Shown: piece by piece, positions 8,519 to 17,550 of the stretch
How the letters are laid out: each line of letters opens with the position of its first letter
Position numbering within the stretch: the stretch's first letter is position 1
Assembly (NCBI RefSeq): GCF_004768545.1
Contig: NZ_CP038639.1
Span: 186,001 to 250,000, forward strand
Length of the DNA: 64,000 bases
Source of the DNA: Cupriavidus oxalaticus
GTDB lineage: Bacteria; Pseudomonadota; Gammaproteobacteria; Burkholderiales; Burkholderiaceae
Direction: 5' to 3'
Translations under genes and position numbers: made by a program
Notes under the pieces: model-generated
The model's input: only the letters and a program-made list of their open reading frames with translations
The model's database searches: none
What the model was told of the DNA's origin: nothing

Positions 8519-9484
8519 TCAGATAAGGTTCGGAGGCGTCGACGAGAATCCTTGCGCAAAGGTCTCTCGCAAGTAGTCCACAAAGACCTGCGAGACCCGC
8601 GAGGCGTGGGCCGAATAGGGTCGAATGGCGTAGAGCCAGTCTCCGAATGCGCCGGTGGAGCGCCACTGTGGCAGAACCTCCACGAGTCGACCTGTTTCCA
8701 GAGCAGACTGCGCACTGAAGTCCGGCAGCAGCGCGATACCCAGGCCTTCGATCGCGGCATCGCGCAAGGCTTCGCTGTTGTTGACGGTCAGGGAACCTGT
8801 GACTGGCACTGTCACCGGGTCAGCATGCCTGGCATTGGACTCCGCCACCGCAGGGACAAATGTCCAGGTTGGCGTTCCCTGCAGCCGGGGATAGTGCAGG
8901 CACGCGTGCTCTGTCAGGGCTTGCGGCGTCTCGGGTGTCCCGCTGCTGCGCAGGTAAGCGCGGCTTGCGACAAGGACCGTGCGTGTTGTCGCGAGCGTCC
9001 AGGCCACGTGGGTTTCCGGCGGCGTAGACGTATGCCTGACCGCAATGTCGAAGCCCTCCTGGGCCAAGGGCCGCAAACGATCCGACATGTCGAGTTCGAG
9101 TTGGATCTGCGGATACCGGCGCAGGAAATCAGGCAGGCGCGGTACCAACTGCTGCCTGGAAAAAGCCACCGGCGCCGTTACGCGCAGGAACCCTCTTGGC
9201 GCCCCGGCCAAGTCTCGGACATTGGCATAACCTGTGGCGATCTGCTCGAACGCGCCGCGCATGGCATCCACCAGCTGCCGCCCGGCATCGGTCAGCGTTG
9301 CGCTGCGAGTGGTCCGCTGGACCAGCGTAATGCCCGCCGCCTTCTCGAGATCAGTGATGTGCTGGCTCATGGACGCCTTGCTGACGCCGAGGCGCGCGGC
9401 GGCCTTGCTGAAGCTGCCCTGCTGATGCAGCACCACAAGCCAGTGCAGGTGCTCCCAGAGTTCCTCGACGTTGTCCTTGCGCAT
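8519..9484 (-). CDS. LysR-family transcriptional regulator
   Basis: A complete LysR regulator of 321 aa. The N-terminal winged helix is QGSFSKAAARLGVSKASMSQHITDLEKAAG, followed by the TRSATLTDAGRQL hinge. The C-terminal effector domain includes the typical DIAVRHTSTPP and GLGIALLPDFSA segments. It diverges from mmsA with 187 bases between them, the usual layout for a LysR protein controlling its neighbour and itself. I infer control of mmsA; the inducer is unknown. Confidence 0.9.
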   Translation of the reverse strand: MRKDNVEELWEHLHWLVVLHQQGSFSKAAARLGVSKASMSQHITDLEKAAGITLVQRTTRSATLTDAGRQLVDAMRGAFEQIATGYANVRDLAGAPRGFLRVTAPVAFSRQQLVPRLPDFLRRYPQIQLELDMSDRLRPLAQEGFDIAVRHTSTPPETHVAWTLATTRTVLVASRAYLRSSGTPETPQALTEHACLHYPRLQGTPTWTFVPAVAESNARHADPVTVPVTGSLTVNNSEALRDAAIEGLGIALLPDFSAQSALETGRLVEVLPQWRSTGAFGDWLYAIRPYSAHASRVSQVFVDYLRETFAQGFSSTPPNLI

Positions 9485-9671
9485 GCAATGCTCCTAGATC
9501 AACACATTCAGATAGGCATATTTCATATCTATAGCATGCTGGTAGCAAAAATTCCTGAACAGTCAGTTCGGCGTTCGATGACTAGCCGTTGACAGGGGCC
9601 CTCCATACACTCCAGACATCGAAAACGCGGCGGGTATGCCAAATCCCGCCCAGTCCTGACAGGAGATGCCC
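9485..9671. promoter_or_regulatory. Divergent lysR/mmsA control region
   Basis: This spacer separates the start of lysR from mmsA. It holds an AT-rich interrupted dyad around 9511-9533 (ATAG...ATAT...ATAT...CTAT), which fits a LysR-type binding site. No further promoter element stands out enough to place. An AGGAG at 9661-9665 serves mmsA. Confidence 0.45.
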
Positions 9672-11186
9672 GTGACTGCGCCCTACACCAACCCCGTAGA
9701 CGTCATTCATTTCGTTGCCGGCGAGCCGTACGAAGGCAACGGCAAGCGATCGCAGGCGGTGTTCAACCCCGCCACCGGGGCCGTAGCGCGCCAAGTCCGC
9801 CTGGGCACGGGCGAGGACGTGAATGCCGCCGTGGCTTCCGCGCTGGCCGCTTTTCCGAAGTGGGCCGACACCCCGCCAATTCGCCGGGCCCGCGTGATGC
9901 TCAAGTTCCTGGAACTGATGAACCGGCACAAGGACGAACTGGCCGCGATCATTACGGCAGAGCACGGCAAGGTGCTAAGCGATGCGGCCGGGGAAGTCAG
10001 CCGCGGCATCGACATCATCGAGTTCGCCTGCGGCATCCCTCAACTGCTCAAGGGCGACTTCACGGACCAGGTCTCGACCGGCATGGACAACTGGACCATG
10101 CGCCAGCCGCTGGGCGTTGTGGCTGGCATCACGCCGTTCAACTTCCCGTGCATGGTGCCGTGCTGGATGTTCCCCATCGCCATCGCGGCAGGCAACTGCT
10201 TCATCCTGAAGCCCAGTGAGCGCGATCCTTCGGCCTCGCTCTTCATGGCACGCCTGCTCAAGGATGCGGGGCTTCCCGATGGCGTTTTCAATGTCGTCCA
10301 GGGCGACAAGACCGTCGTGGACGCCCTGCTCCATCACAACGACGTCAAGGCCGTGAGCTTCGTCGGGTCCACGCCCATCGCGAACTACATCTACGAGACA
10401 GGCGCCAGGCTTGGCAAGCGGGTCCAGGCGCTGGGCGGCGCAAAGAACCACATGGTTGTGATGCCCGATGCAGACATCGACCAGGCCGTAGATGGACTGA
10501 TCGGCGCGGCATACGGCTCGGCCGGCGAGCGTTGCATGGCCATCTCCGTGGCAGTGCTCGTCGGCGACGTGGCAGACAAGATCATGCCGAAGCTGGAAGC
10601 CCGCGCGCGCGAACTGGTCATCAAGAACGGCATGGAGGCGGACGCCGAGATGGGCCCCGTCGTGACAGGTCAGGCGCTCGAACGCATCGAAAACTACATC
10701 GCCCTCGGTGTCGAAGAAGGCGCCACGCTTCTGGTCGACGGCCGCAACTACAAGGTTCCTGGTCACGAGCGAGGATTTTTTACCGGCGGAACGCTGTTCG
10801 ACAACGTGACCCCGGACATGCGGATCTATAAGGAGGAGATCTTCGGTCCGGTGCTCTCATGCGTGCGCGTGGATGATTTTGCGCAAGCCGTGGAGCTGGT
10901 CAACGCGCACGAATTCGGCAATGGCGTGGCATGCTACACCCGCGATGGCCAGATCGCGCGCGAATTCTCGCGGCGCATCGAAGTCGGTATGGTCGGCATC
11001 AATGTACCCATCCCTGTTCCCATGGCATGGCACGGCTTCGGAGGCTGGAAGCGTTCGCTATTCGGTGACATGCACGCCTACGGCGAAGAAGGCGTGCGCT
11101 TCTACACGCGCCAGAAGAGCATTATGCAACGCTGGCCCAACGATACGGCTCGAGGAGCTGAGTTCGCGATGCCCACTGCGAAGTGA
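9672..11186 (+). CDS. mmsA: Methylmalonate-semialdehyde dehydrogenase (CoA-acylating)
   Basis: MmsA oxidises methylmalonate semialdehyde to propionyl-CoA, or malonate semialdehyde to acetyl-CoA, in valine, inositol or beta-alanine breakdown. The full aldehyde dehydrogenase length is present (504 aa). The MmsA-specific features are [17 protein letters not shown], the glycine motif [12 protein letters not shown], the catalytic Cys in [12 protein letters not shown] (near residue 288), and the C-terminal [24 protein letters not shown] lies 6 bases before the GTG at 9672 but directly touches the ATG at 9666, so the GTG is preferred. It is probably controlled by the divergent LysR protein. No mmsB follows. 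Confidence 0.9.
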   Translation: MTAPYTNPVDVIHFVAGEPYEGNGKRSQAVFNPATGAVARQVRLGTGEDVNAAVASALAAFPKWADTPPIRRARVMLKFLELMNRHKDELAAIITAEHGKVLSDAAGEVSRGIDIIEFACGIPQLLKGDFTDQVSTGMDNWTMRQPLGVVAGITPFNFPCMVPCWMFPIAIAAGNCFILKPSERDPSASLFMARLLKDAGLPDGVFNVVQGDKTVVDALLHHNDVKAVSFVGSTPIANYIYETGARLGKRVQALGGAKNHMVVMPDADIDQAVDGLIGAAYGSAGERCMAISVAVLVGDVADKIMPKLEARARELVIKNGMEADAEMGPVVTGQALERIENYIALGVEEGATLLVDGRNYKVPGHERGFFTGGTLFDNVTPDMRIYKEEIFGPVLSCVRVDDFAQAVELVNAHEFGNGVACYTRDGQIAREFSRRIEVGMVGINVPIPVPMAWHGFGGWKRSLFGDMHAYGEEGVRFYTRQKSIMQRWPNDTARGAEFAMPTAK

Positions 11187-11194
11187 TGCGCGAA

Positions 11195-11232
11195 GGGATC
11201 GACGTCGGGCGAACAGGCCTGGCGTCGATCCC
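11195..11232. terminator. Hairpin after mmsA
   Basis: GGGATCGACG at 11195 and CGTCGATCCC ending at 11232 form a perfect 10-bp stem just after the mmsA stop. There is no U run, so it could be an RNA 3' end or processing structure rather than an intrinsic terminator. A second hairpin, GCCCGC/GCGGGC at 11503-11521 followed by TTCTTTT, is a better terminator candidate further on. The rest of 11233-11794 shows no convincing gene. Confidence 0.45.
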
Positions 11233-11794
11233 AGCGCAAGTACGGCATAGCCCTCGCCCCAACTTTCCGCAAACTGTCGTATTAGAAAATGGACGCACCA
11301 TCACAGGCGGCAGCCATTTGTATCAAAACGGTTGTTGGTAGTTTCCAATCGCCGCCATAATCAATAATTTCGTGATCGTGAAATTACCAACCCACCTGCC
11401 GAGTGGCTGCATGCCAAAAGGTCCTGTTACTTGCGGACAGTCTGCAGAGTTTGCATAGGGGTTTATACCTATCCCCGTCTCCTCCCTTCCCAAGGGAATG
11501 GTGCCCGCGCTTGAAGCGGGCTTCTTTTGGCCGGCTGTCCCAGCTGCTCGAGCACCAGGCGCTGAAATCTGGGCGTGTAAAGCCTTCAATGCCGCTGTGC
11601 GTTTCGACTTTGCTGCCGTCTCCAGCGCCAGCGTGTTGACGGCCGACTGAGGTGCCGGCGGCGCTGACAGACGCCGGCACCTCCCCATCCAACATAACCT
11701 CCCAGCAAAAGCAAAATTTCGGGGTACGTTTGTACGACGCCAGTAGTGCGCCGGAGAACGCTTTTCCATCAAGCCTGATAACGCAGAGGATTAG

Positions 11795-11924
11795 GACTAT
11801 CGCCGTCCGGGCAAGCCGCGCATGATGCAATTGCCTGTGCACGAGTTCATCCGGCGCTTCCTGTTGCATGTGCTGCCTCGCGGCTTACAGCGGATTCGCC
11901 ATTACGGGCTGCTCAGCAATCGAC
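11795..11924 (+). pseudogene. Inverted 3' segment of IS91 transposase
   Basis: Read on the plus strand this 130-bp segment encodes DYRRPGKPRMMQL..., then FIRRFLLHVLPRGLQRIRHYGLLSNR. That is exactly the conserved C-terminal part that should follow ...HVRFRWK in IS91 transposases. The minus-strand transposase breaks off right after FRWK at 11925. Flipping the segment restores K-DYRRPGKP... and then PNPLRYQA with a stop near 11771. The segment is therefore inverted in place rather than missing. Confidence 0.8.
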
Positions 11925-12776
11925 CTTCCAGCGAAACCTCACGTGCTCGTCGCTCAGGTCAAGCAGGCGGCTGTTGGAGATCGCGACGCGATGTGTGTAC
12001 CGGCCGAGATAGTCGAGGACTTGCTGTGGGCCGCCGAATGGCTCCTTGGCATAGACGACCCATTCGGCGTGGCGCGGGCCAGAGAGATAGCGGGCAAATT
12101 CACGCGGCTCAGCCAGATGCCCCAGCGACGAGAAGAACTGCAGTTCGCCGGCTTCGAAAGCGCGTTGCAGTCGCTCGAGGAACAGCCGCCGGAACAGGCG
12201 CGAGAGCACTCGCACGGGCAGGAAAAACCCGGGCCGGCAAGCAATCCAGCGCTTGCGGTCAAGGGAAAGACCGCCGCCGGGGACCACGCAGTGCAGGTGC
12301 GGGTGATGCACCAGATTCTGCCCCCAGGTGTGCAGGATCGCGATGAAGCCGATGGTCGCGCCGAGATGTCTTGGGTCGGCAGCGATTGTTTGCAACGTGC
12401 CGGCGGTGGCTTGGAACAGGATGTCATAGACTACCCGCTTGTTCTGGAAGGCGATTGCTGCCACCTCCTCGGGCACAGTAAAAACGACGTGAAAGTACGG
12501 CACGGGCAATAGGTCGGCTTGGCGGTCATCGAGCCATTGCGCGCGGGCGAGTGACTGGCACTTGGGACAATGCCGGTTGCGGCACGAATTGTAGGCAATG
12601 CGTTGGTATCCACAGGCGTCGCACTGCTCGACGTGTCCGCCCAGTGCAGCCGTACGGCATTGCTCAATGGCGCGCATGACGCGCCGCTGCTCGCGACTGA
12701 GTGCGTCAGCGTGCAGTGCTCTGTAGGTCAAGCCGTGGCGGCGCAAGACGTCCGCCAGTTCCAACTGTGCAGCCAT
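11913..12776 (-). pseudogene. IS91-family transposase, C-terminus broken by inversion
   Basis: This is a rolling-circle (HUH) transposase. It has the N-terminal zinc-finger region (CDACGYQRIAYNSCRNRHCPKCQ), the HUH-type motif (HHPHLHCVVPGGG) and the downstream YLGRYTHRVAISNSRL tyrosine region. The last genuine residues are VRFRWK at 11925. The frame then runs into inverted DNA and stops after three alien residues. Restored, the protein would be about 335 aa. It is transcribed after the adjoining integrase-like gene. Confidence 0.85.
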
Positions 12777-12785
12777 GATCGCCGG

Positions 12786-13664
12786 TCAACGGTGCGCGGG
12801 CTGCTGCTCGGAGTCGAGGGGCGTGATGGGGTGCTGGGGGAGGCGGTCGAATGGACTGGTCGTCGCGCAGACGGTGCTAGTCGCGATCTTGAGGTAGCGC
12901 GAAGTGGTGGTAAGACTCCGGTGACCGAGTAGTAATTGAATGGTGCGCACATCGGTGCCGGATTCCAGCAGGTGCGTCGCAAATGCATGCCGCATTGCGT
13001 GCGGGGTGATGGGCTTGCTGATGCCGGCGCGACAGCGGGCGTCATGGCAAGCGCGTCTGAGGGTACTGGGGTCGATGGGCCGATCCGGGAAGCGGCCGGG
13101 GAACAGCCAGTGCTGCGGTCGGCCAAGGCGCCAGTAGCTGCGCAGGATATCTAGCAGTCGCGGCGAAAGCATAACGTAGCGGTCGGAATGCCCCTTGCCC
13201 TGCTCGACGCGCAGCACCATGCGCTGACTGTCGATGTCGCTGACCTTCAGGCGGGTCGCTTCCGAGATCCGCAAGCCGGCGGCATAGGCCGTCATCAGGA
13301 TCGCGCGGTACTTGACGCTACGAATGGCATCAAGGAAGCGCGTCACTTCATCCGGACTGAGAATGACCGGGAGCTTGTGCGGTTGCTTTGACATCACAAT
13401 CTCTTCGATTGCCAAGTGGCGTTTGAGCGTGACGTTGTAAAGAAAGCGCAGTGCGGCGGTGGCCACAACAAGCGTGCTGCGCGAGCGGTGGGCTTCAATC
13501 AGATGCAACTGCCAGGCACGGATCTCCTCGGGCCCCAGCAGCGCGGGCGAGCGCCCGAAGTGCTCGGCGTAGGCACGAACATATTGGAGATAAGCCCGCT
13601 GAGTATTGGCTGCGAGGTTGCGCACGCGCATATCCTCGATCATGCGTCGACGTAATGCTGTCAT
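12786..13664 (-). CDS. Tyrosine recombinase accompanying IS91 transposase
   Basis: A phage-integrase-type recombinase of 292 aa. The N-terminal SAM-like core-binding domain runs MIEDMRVRNLAANTQRAYLQYVR... The catalytic residues are in TAYAAGLRISEATRL (Arg), HAMRHAFATHLLE (His-x-x-Arg), LLGHRSLTTTSRYLKI (His and Tyr). The ATG at 13664 is preferred over 13742 because it follows a GGAG and matches the family start. Such genes sit upstream of IS91 transposases in one IS91 subgroup; their role in movement is not settled. Confidence 0.9.
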   Translation of the reverse strand: MTALRRRMIEDMRVRNLAANTQRAYLQYVRAYAEHFGRSPALLGPEEIRAWQLHLIEAHRSRSTLVVATAALRFLYNVTLKRHLAIEEIVMSKQPHKLPVILSPDEVTRFLDAIRSVKYRAILMTAYAAGLRISEATRLKVSDIDSQRMVLRVEQGKGHSDRYVMLSPRLLDILRSYWRLGRPQHWLFPGRFPDRPIDPSTLRRACHDARCRAGISKPITPHAMRHAFATHLLESGTDVRTIQLLLGHRSLTTTSRYLKIATSTVCATTSPFDRLPQHPITPLDSEQQPAHR

Positions 13665-13823
13665 GGTGAACTCCTCTCGAGATGGACGAGGCAGAACTGC
13701 ACTGCCATCGTCGCATTGGAGAAGAGTTGCCCGACGAGCCAAGCCAAAGCCCGTGTCGCCGGCCGACCACCTACTACCGCGTCAGCGGTTTAGTTCAACG
13801 CGTATTCTCAGGCTTGAATTTTT

Positions 13824-13868
13824 GTGGGTTTTGCCGGGTTTTGCCGGGTTTTGCCGGGTTTTGCCGGC
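13824..13868. repeat. 10-bp tandem repeat, about four units
   Basis: The unit TTGCCGGGTT is repeated perfectly three times (13831-13860), flanked by partial units on both sides. It lies just upstream of the IS91-associated integrase. It may be an IS91 end feature or slippage-prone DNA. Between 13869 and 14149 I see no gene. There is only a GC-rich inverted segment near 13880-13905 (GGCCGCGCGC/GCGCGCGGCC). Confidence 0.7.
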
Positions 13869-14149
13869 TTCACACCGAGGGCCGCGCGCCGCGCGCGGCC
13901 CTCGTACGTGTTCGCTGCCAGCACCTTCCCCTCCTAGAAACGCCGGCGAAGCCCTGGAGATATGAGGGATGAAGCGCTCCAAAATTATCGGCATTGCGTT
14001 TTACTACGCATTTTGCGCCGGTAAATGACAGGAGATAGCCTAATGCGTTACAAATCAACGGCTTAGAGTCATACAGTGGATGGGTGACTTTCCCGCTCCT
14101 GCCGCGCTAAGATCCGCCTGCCACAGCAACAGCACGGAACCTTCGGAAT

Positions 14150-14223
14150 AGTGTAATTCTTTGGTCCGCAAATACAGTCAACGGGTTCTCCACAGGGGCT
14201 ATGGTGTAAGGCGTTGGCCCGCA
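14150..14223 (+). repeat. Two outlying replication iterons downstream of parB
   Basis: Two 21-bp copies start at 14150 and 14203. Both carry the GTGTAA...TTGG(T/C)CCGCA pattern of the main iteron array at 19.6-20.2 kb, in the same orientation, 53 bases apart. They sit in the 700-bp stretch between the IS91 element and parB, where no gene is seen. They may bind Rep (a handcuffing or incompatibility site), or be the edge of an older, larger array. Confidence 0.7.
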
Positions 14224-14422
14224 AGACATCGAGCGACCTCGACGGTGGAGGTTCGCGCATGGGCTGTACCGCTCCCCTCCATCTGGGCCCGCGCTCGTAT
14301 TCCTTGCTGCTTTTCCGCCCACGACTCCTCCGAGGACAGAACCCCAAATGAAAGTCGCAAGGGCCAGTCGGTGCGGGATCCAGGCGGTTAGTTGCATCAA
14401 ACGGGGCGGCGCTCAACGATCA

Positions 14423-15502
14423 TCAGGTTACGTCCGTTGCCGACTGCGGTGCAAATTTGGCCTTGAGCTCCTCTACAAGCGCCTGGCGTTGAGCGGGATC
14501 CTTTAGGGTAATCTCAAACGAGACCTTTCCGGAGTCCCAGTCCTTCAGAACGCCAAGCGGCGAGCCGTCTGCGCCCAGGAGACGGTGCTGTCGAGAGGTC
14601 TCCTTCTGCTTACGAGCCGTTTTGCTTTCGTATCGGGCCCTCGCCTCTTCCACGTCGCGGCATACTGCGACCTCGTCGCGCACCTTGATCGCCATGACTC
14701 CCGCCACCGCCGGGCCGGCAACGCGCTCAAGCAAAGTCAATTGGTACAGCGTGGAAAGCGCAAAAGGCTCCGGTGCCTCCTTGACGGTGTCAAGCACGCT
14801 GTCGGAGAGCTTCAGGATGGCCAGCGTCTTGTTGATATTGGGCAAGGACATGCCGGTGACCTCCGCGATGGCGGATTCGTTCGGGTAGATACCTTGGTCA
14901 ATCAGGGCGCGCCATGCGAGAGCATTGTCCAACGGAGACTGCGCTTCGCGCTCGGCATTTTCCTTGTAGGAAAGCTGATACAGCTGCTGATCGGTGAGTT
15001 CCGGATGCACCAGCAGCTTCATGCGCTGGATCCCCGCAACTTTTAGCGCTTTGAAGCGATAGTGACCGCCAGCCAGTACTCGACGGCCGTTGCGGATCGT
15101 CGCGATCCCAGGAACGAGCTGACCGTCTGCACGCATACTCTCTGCGAGCTCATGGACGCGCTCCGGGCGATAGAGTCGTCGAGCGTTGAACGGATTCTCG
15201 TCAATGGTTCCAATGTCCGCTTCTTCGTAATACGGCTCATTGGAAGCGCGGGGAATTGCCCTCGATATGTCCTTCTTCCGGCCCTCTTCCCGCGGCGCAA
15301 CGGCACTCTCGTGTGAGAAATCCGCGCGCAGAATCTCGGCAGTGGGTTGCGTGTCGTGCGCAGGCTCAATCTGCTTTTCTGAGAAGCCCGTAGGTTGGCG
15401 CTCCACCAATGCTTGCGCCCGTGCGAAACGGTCAGCAGGCGGCGCAGCATTGACGGCTTTGGTGGCTTGCTCCCGCAGTTGCTCAAGGCGATTCTTAGCC
15501 AT
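14423..15502 (-). CDS. parB: ParB partition protein
   Basis: A ParB/Spo0J-family centromere-binding protein of 359 aa. The ParB N-terminal nuclease-like/CTPase domain is recognisable (DENPFNARRLYRPERVHELAESMRADGQLVPGIATIRNGRRVLAGGHYRFKAL), with the ENAEREAQSPLDNALAWRALID segment. A helix-turn-helix follows (NESAIAEVTGMSLPNINKTLAIL). Its start overlaps the parA stop (ATGA-type overlap), so the two are translated together. It likely binds the palindrome array upstream of parA. Confidence 0.9.
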   Translation of the reverse strand: MAKNRLEQLREQATKAVNAAPPADRFARAQALVERQPTGFSEKQIEPAHDTQPTAEILRADFSHESAVAPREEGRKKDISRAIPRASNEPYYEEADIGTIDENPFNARRLYRPERVHELAESMRADGQLVPGIATIRNGRRVLAGGHYRFKALKVAGIQRMKLLVHPELTDQQLYQLSYKENAEREAQSPLDNALAWRALIDQGIYPNESAIAEVTGMSLPNINKTLAILKLSDSVLDTVKEAPEPFALSTLYQLTLLERVAGPAVAGVMAIKVRDEVAVCRDVEEARARYESKTARKQKETSRQHRLLGADGSPLGVLKDWDSGKVSFEITLKDPAQRQALVEELKAKFAPQSATDVT

Positions 15503-16218
15503 TATGCTGCCTCCTTCTGCTTGGCCGCTGCGGTCTTAGCCTTGACCGGCTTCTTCGCCGTGGTGATACCCAGCTTGGTGAGTACAGCCTTTGCCAGTTC
15601 CTCTACCTCCTTAGTCGCTGCGGAAGATCCCGATAGGCCGTGGACACTGAGCCCAAACATCTGCGACTCCCCGTAGGCATTTCTTTGTTGCAGACCCGTG
15701 TCCAGTAGCGGGATTTCCTCGTCGCCTTGCAGGATTTCGGTACAAGCTTTGAAGACGTTTCCGCGGCGCGACATCGACGGAATGCAGTAGGTCTGAAGTT
15801 CCGGATTCTCTTCCTTTGCCCGGCGCGCCAGTTCCTTCGCCTCACGGCTAGCCCAGACGTTGTCCATCAACGGGATAACCGGGATCAACGCCAAGTCCGA
15901 GATATTTAGTGCTGCCCACGGAATCGATGATTCGATCGCCGGCGGGCAATCGATCAGGACAACGTCGTAGTTCTCCGCGTGCTTGGCGATTTCGCCAATC
16001 AGCTTTTCCCGAAGTGGCGCCAGGCTGATTACAGTTGCCGGGAACGGCTTCTCGACGCCGCCCTGCCCTGCCCAGATCGTGCTGGTGCCTTGCTTGTCCA
16101 TATCGACAAGTAGTGCCCGAAGGCCGCGCAAGGCGAAGCTGGCCGCAAGCTGCATCGAGACCATCGTCTTCCCGCAGCCGCCTTTTTGATTGAAGACGGT
16201 GACAACCTTTGCGGTCAT
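15502..16218 (-). CDS. parA: ParA partition ATPase
   Basis: A deviant Walker A partition ATPase of 238 aa: VVTVFNQKGGCGKTMVSMQLA at the N-terminus, LLVDMDKQGTSTIW, and DVVLIDCPPAIESS as Walker B. It has no N-terminal regulatory domain, so it belongs to the short ParA class (type Ib). The ATG at 16218 (MTAKVV) is preferred over 16251 because the fold starts there. It drives plasmid movement with ParB. The array of palindromes lies directly upstream of its promoter. Confidence 0.92.
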   Translation of the reverse strand: MTAKVVTVFNQKGGCGKTMVSMQLAASFALRGLRALLVDMDKQGTSTIWAGQGGVEKPFPATVISLAPLREKLIGEIAKHAENYDVVLIDCPPAIESSIPWAALNISDLALIPVIPLMDNVWASREAKELARRAKEENPELQTYCIPSMSRRGNVFKACTEILQGDEEIPLLDTGLQQRNAYGESQMFGLSVHGLSGSSAATKEVEELAKAVLTKLGITTAKKPVKAKTAAAKQKEAA

Positions 16219-16298
16219 ATATTTCTCCGAAAATATTTCACAAATCTGCAAATTCGATCCCAGCCGTCACTGTAGGCTACATCAGATCGTATTAGGCG

Positions 16299-17508
16299 CT
16301 TTCAAGCATGAAAGCAAACAAATTCCCCTTAGGCGTTGCACATGGGCCACAACTAAAAATTGTATGTGAACGATGAGTCGTCTCGCTTTTGGTGCTTGGC
16401 GATAGCGTGGGGAAATCTTTTATGGTTGTTGTTTGAAGGCGTTGCCAGTCCAGACTTTCACGCGTGAAAGCTCGCAAGTTGTCCCGCCCGCAGAGAGCTG
16501 CCCGGCTATGCCGGCTTTCAACGGAACAACTTTCATGTTTGAAAGCGCGGCAATCACCGTGGCCGAGATCCATTTTTTCCGTGAACGCCCCCGCCTCCAG
16601 GACCTCAGCAAAGCCAACTACGACGACGTCAATGATTTCCACCGGCCTGAACTTTCACGCTTGAAAGTACCCAACCGGATGGAGCCCGCCGCTGACCGCG
16701 AGGTTTCATGCTTGAAAGCCGAAGGAGCTGCCGATGGATTTCTACCGGAGAGTGAACTTTCACGCCTGAAAGTGCCCGCACGAAGTCCACCGTTTACCAC
16801 AAGGGTTGCCGGGTTGCTACCGGCCTGAACTTTCAGGCTTGAAAGTAGGCAACCGAATGAAGTCCGCCGCCGGTGACCTCGAGGTTTCATGCTTGAAAGC
16901 CGAAGGAGTTGCCGCTGGAATTCTAGAGGAGACTGACTTTCACGCTTGAAAGTGGCCCCGCACGGGACCCACCGCTGATCAGAAGGTTTCATGCTTGAAA
17001 ACTTAGCGAGCCATCAATCCGAGAGCATGGCTACTTTCAAACTTGAAAGTAGCCACCTCTGCGCCCGGCATTGACGTTTTATGCCTGAAGGTAAGCTCGA
17101 CACTGCGGCCGAATCCACGTCCCAGAATACCGCTCGACACGAACCGCTTCGCGTCGACTTTCAAACGTGAAAGCTTCAAAGGCAAAACCTGTTGAGGCTC
17201 GCGTTCCGAACCAGGTTCAGGACGAGGATGCAGGCACCGAGCTTTCACGATTGAAATCTGCGTGAGATCCTACCCAAGGCGGACTTTCAAGCGTGAAAGT
17301 ATTGGGAGCATGCCGGAGTAGCCTCGCGATGGTTTCATGCTTGAAAGCATCCAGGGCCGTGACGCGGCATGGAGACGGCGAAGGCGGGAACACCCACTGG
17401 AACTGCTGCCCGCGAGGTAGTGGCTGGTAGCGCCCCAGCGGCGCCACTTTCATACGTGAAAGTCGTGACCCGATTGTGGTTCGTGCCAATGACTTTCAAG
17501 CGTGAAAG
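16299..17508. repeat. Array of 18 16-bp palindromes (candidate parS)
   Basis: Eighteen copies of CTTTCANNNNTGAAAG, or the variant GTTTCATGCTTGAAAG, start at 16299, 16455, 16530, 16652, 16703, 16757, 16830, 16884, 16937, 16986, 17034, 17076 (degenerate), 17158, 17242, 17284, 17332, 17447 and 17493. Spacing is mostly 42-84 bp. They fill the non-coding gap between parA and rep. The palindrome length and place suggest the centromere bound by ParB; a Rep or regulator operator array is the alternative. The short frames across it are artefacts of the repeat. Confidence 0.9.
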
Positions 17509-17550
17509 GTACCGCGATAAATATTTTGAGAAAATATTTTCTTGATGGCC

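Larger units (their letters stand above)
11795..13664 (-). mobile_element. IS91-family element with accessory integrase
   Basis: The pair is an IS91-type HUH transposase and a tyrosine recombinase transcribed leftward, with 9 bases between them. That is the composition of the IS91 subgroup that carries an integrase-like orf upstream of the transposase. IS91 elements move by rolling-circle transposition and lack inverted repeats, so exact ends cannot be read here. The transposase 3' end is rearranged (11795-11924), so this copy is probably inactive. Confidence 0.75.

Noticed and set aside
8319..8666. 115-codon frame upstream of sdhB
   Set aside because: Most of it overlaps the end of the lysR gene. 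Its last 30 residues might be the tail of a lost upstream sdh gene, but this is too short to support.
11323..11869. Minus-strand frames of 149 and 161 codons after mmsA
   Set aside because: They overlap each other, have no motif and run across the inverted IS91 segment. Codon quality is poor. Some may be IS91 tail DNA.
16292..17489. Several overlapping frames with repeated FKHES/FKRESS peptides
   Set aside because: They are translations of the palindrome array. The repeated peptide comes from the CTTTCA...TGAAAG unit and no frame has a ribosome site.
16299..17508. CRISPR-like array
   Set aside because: The repeat is a 16-bp perfect dyad with irregular spacing of 42-156 bp, and no cas genes are near. 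It fits protein-binding sites.
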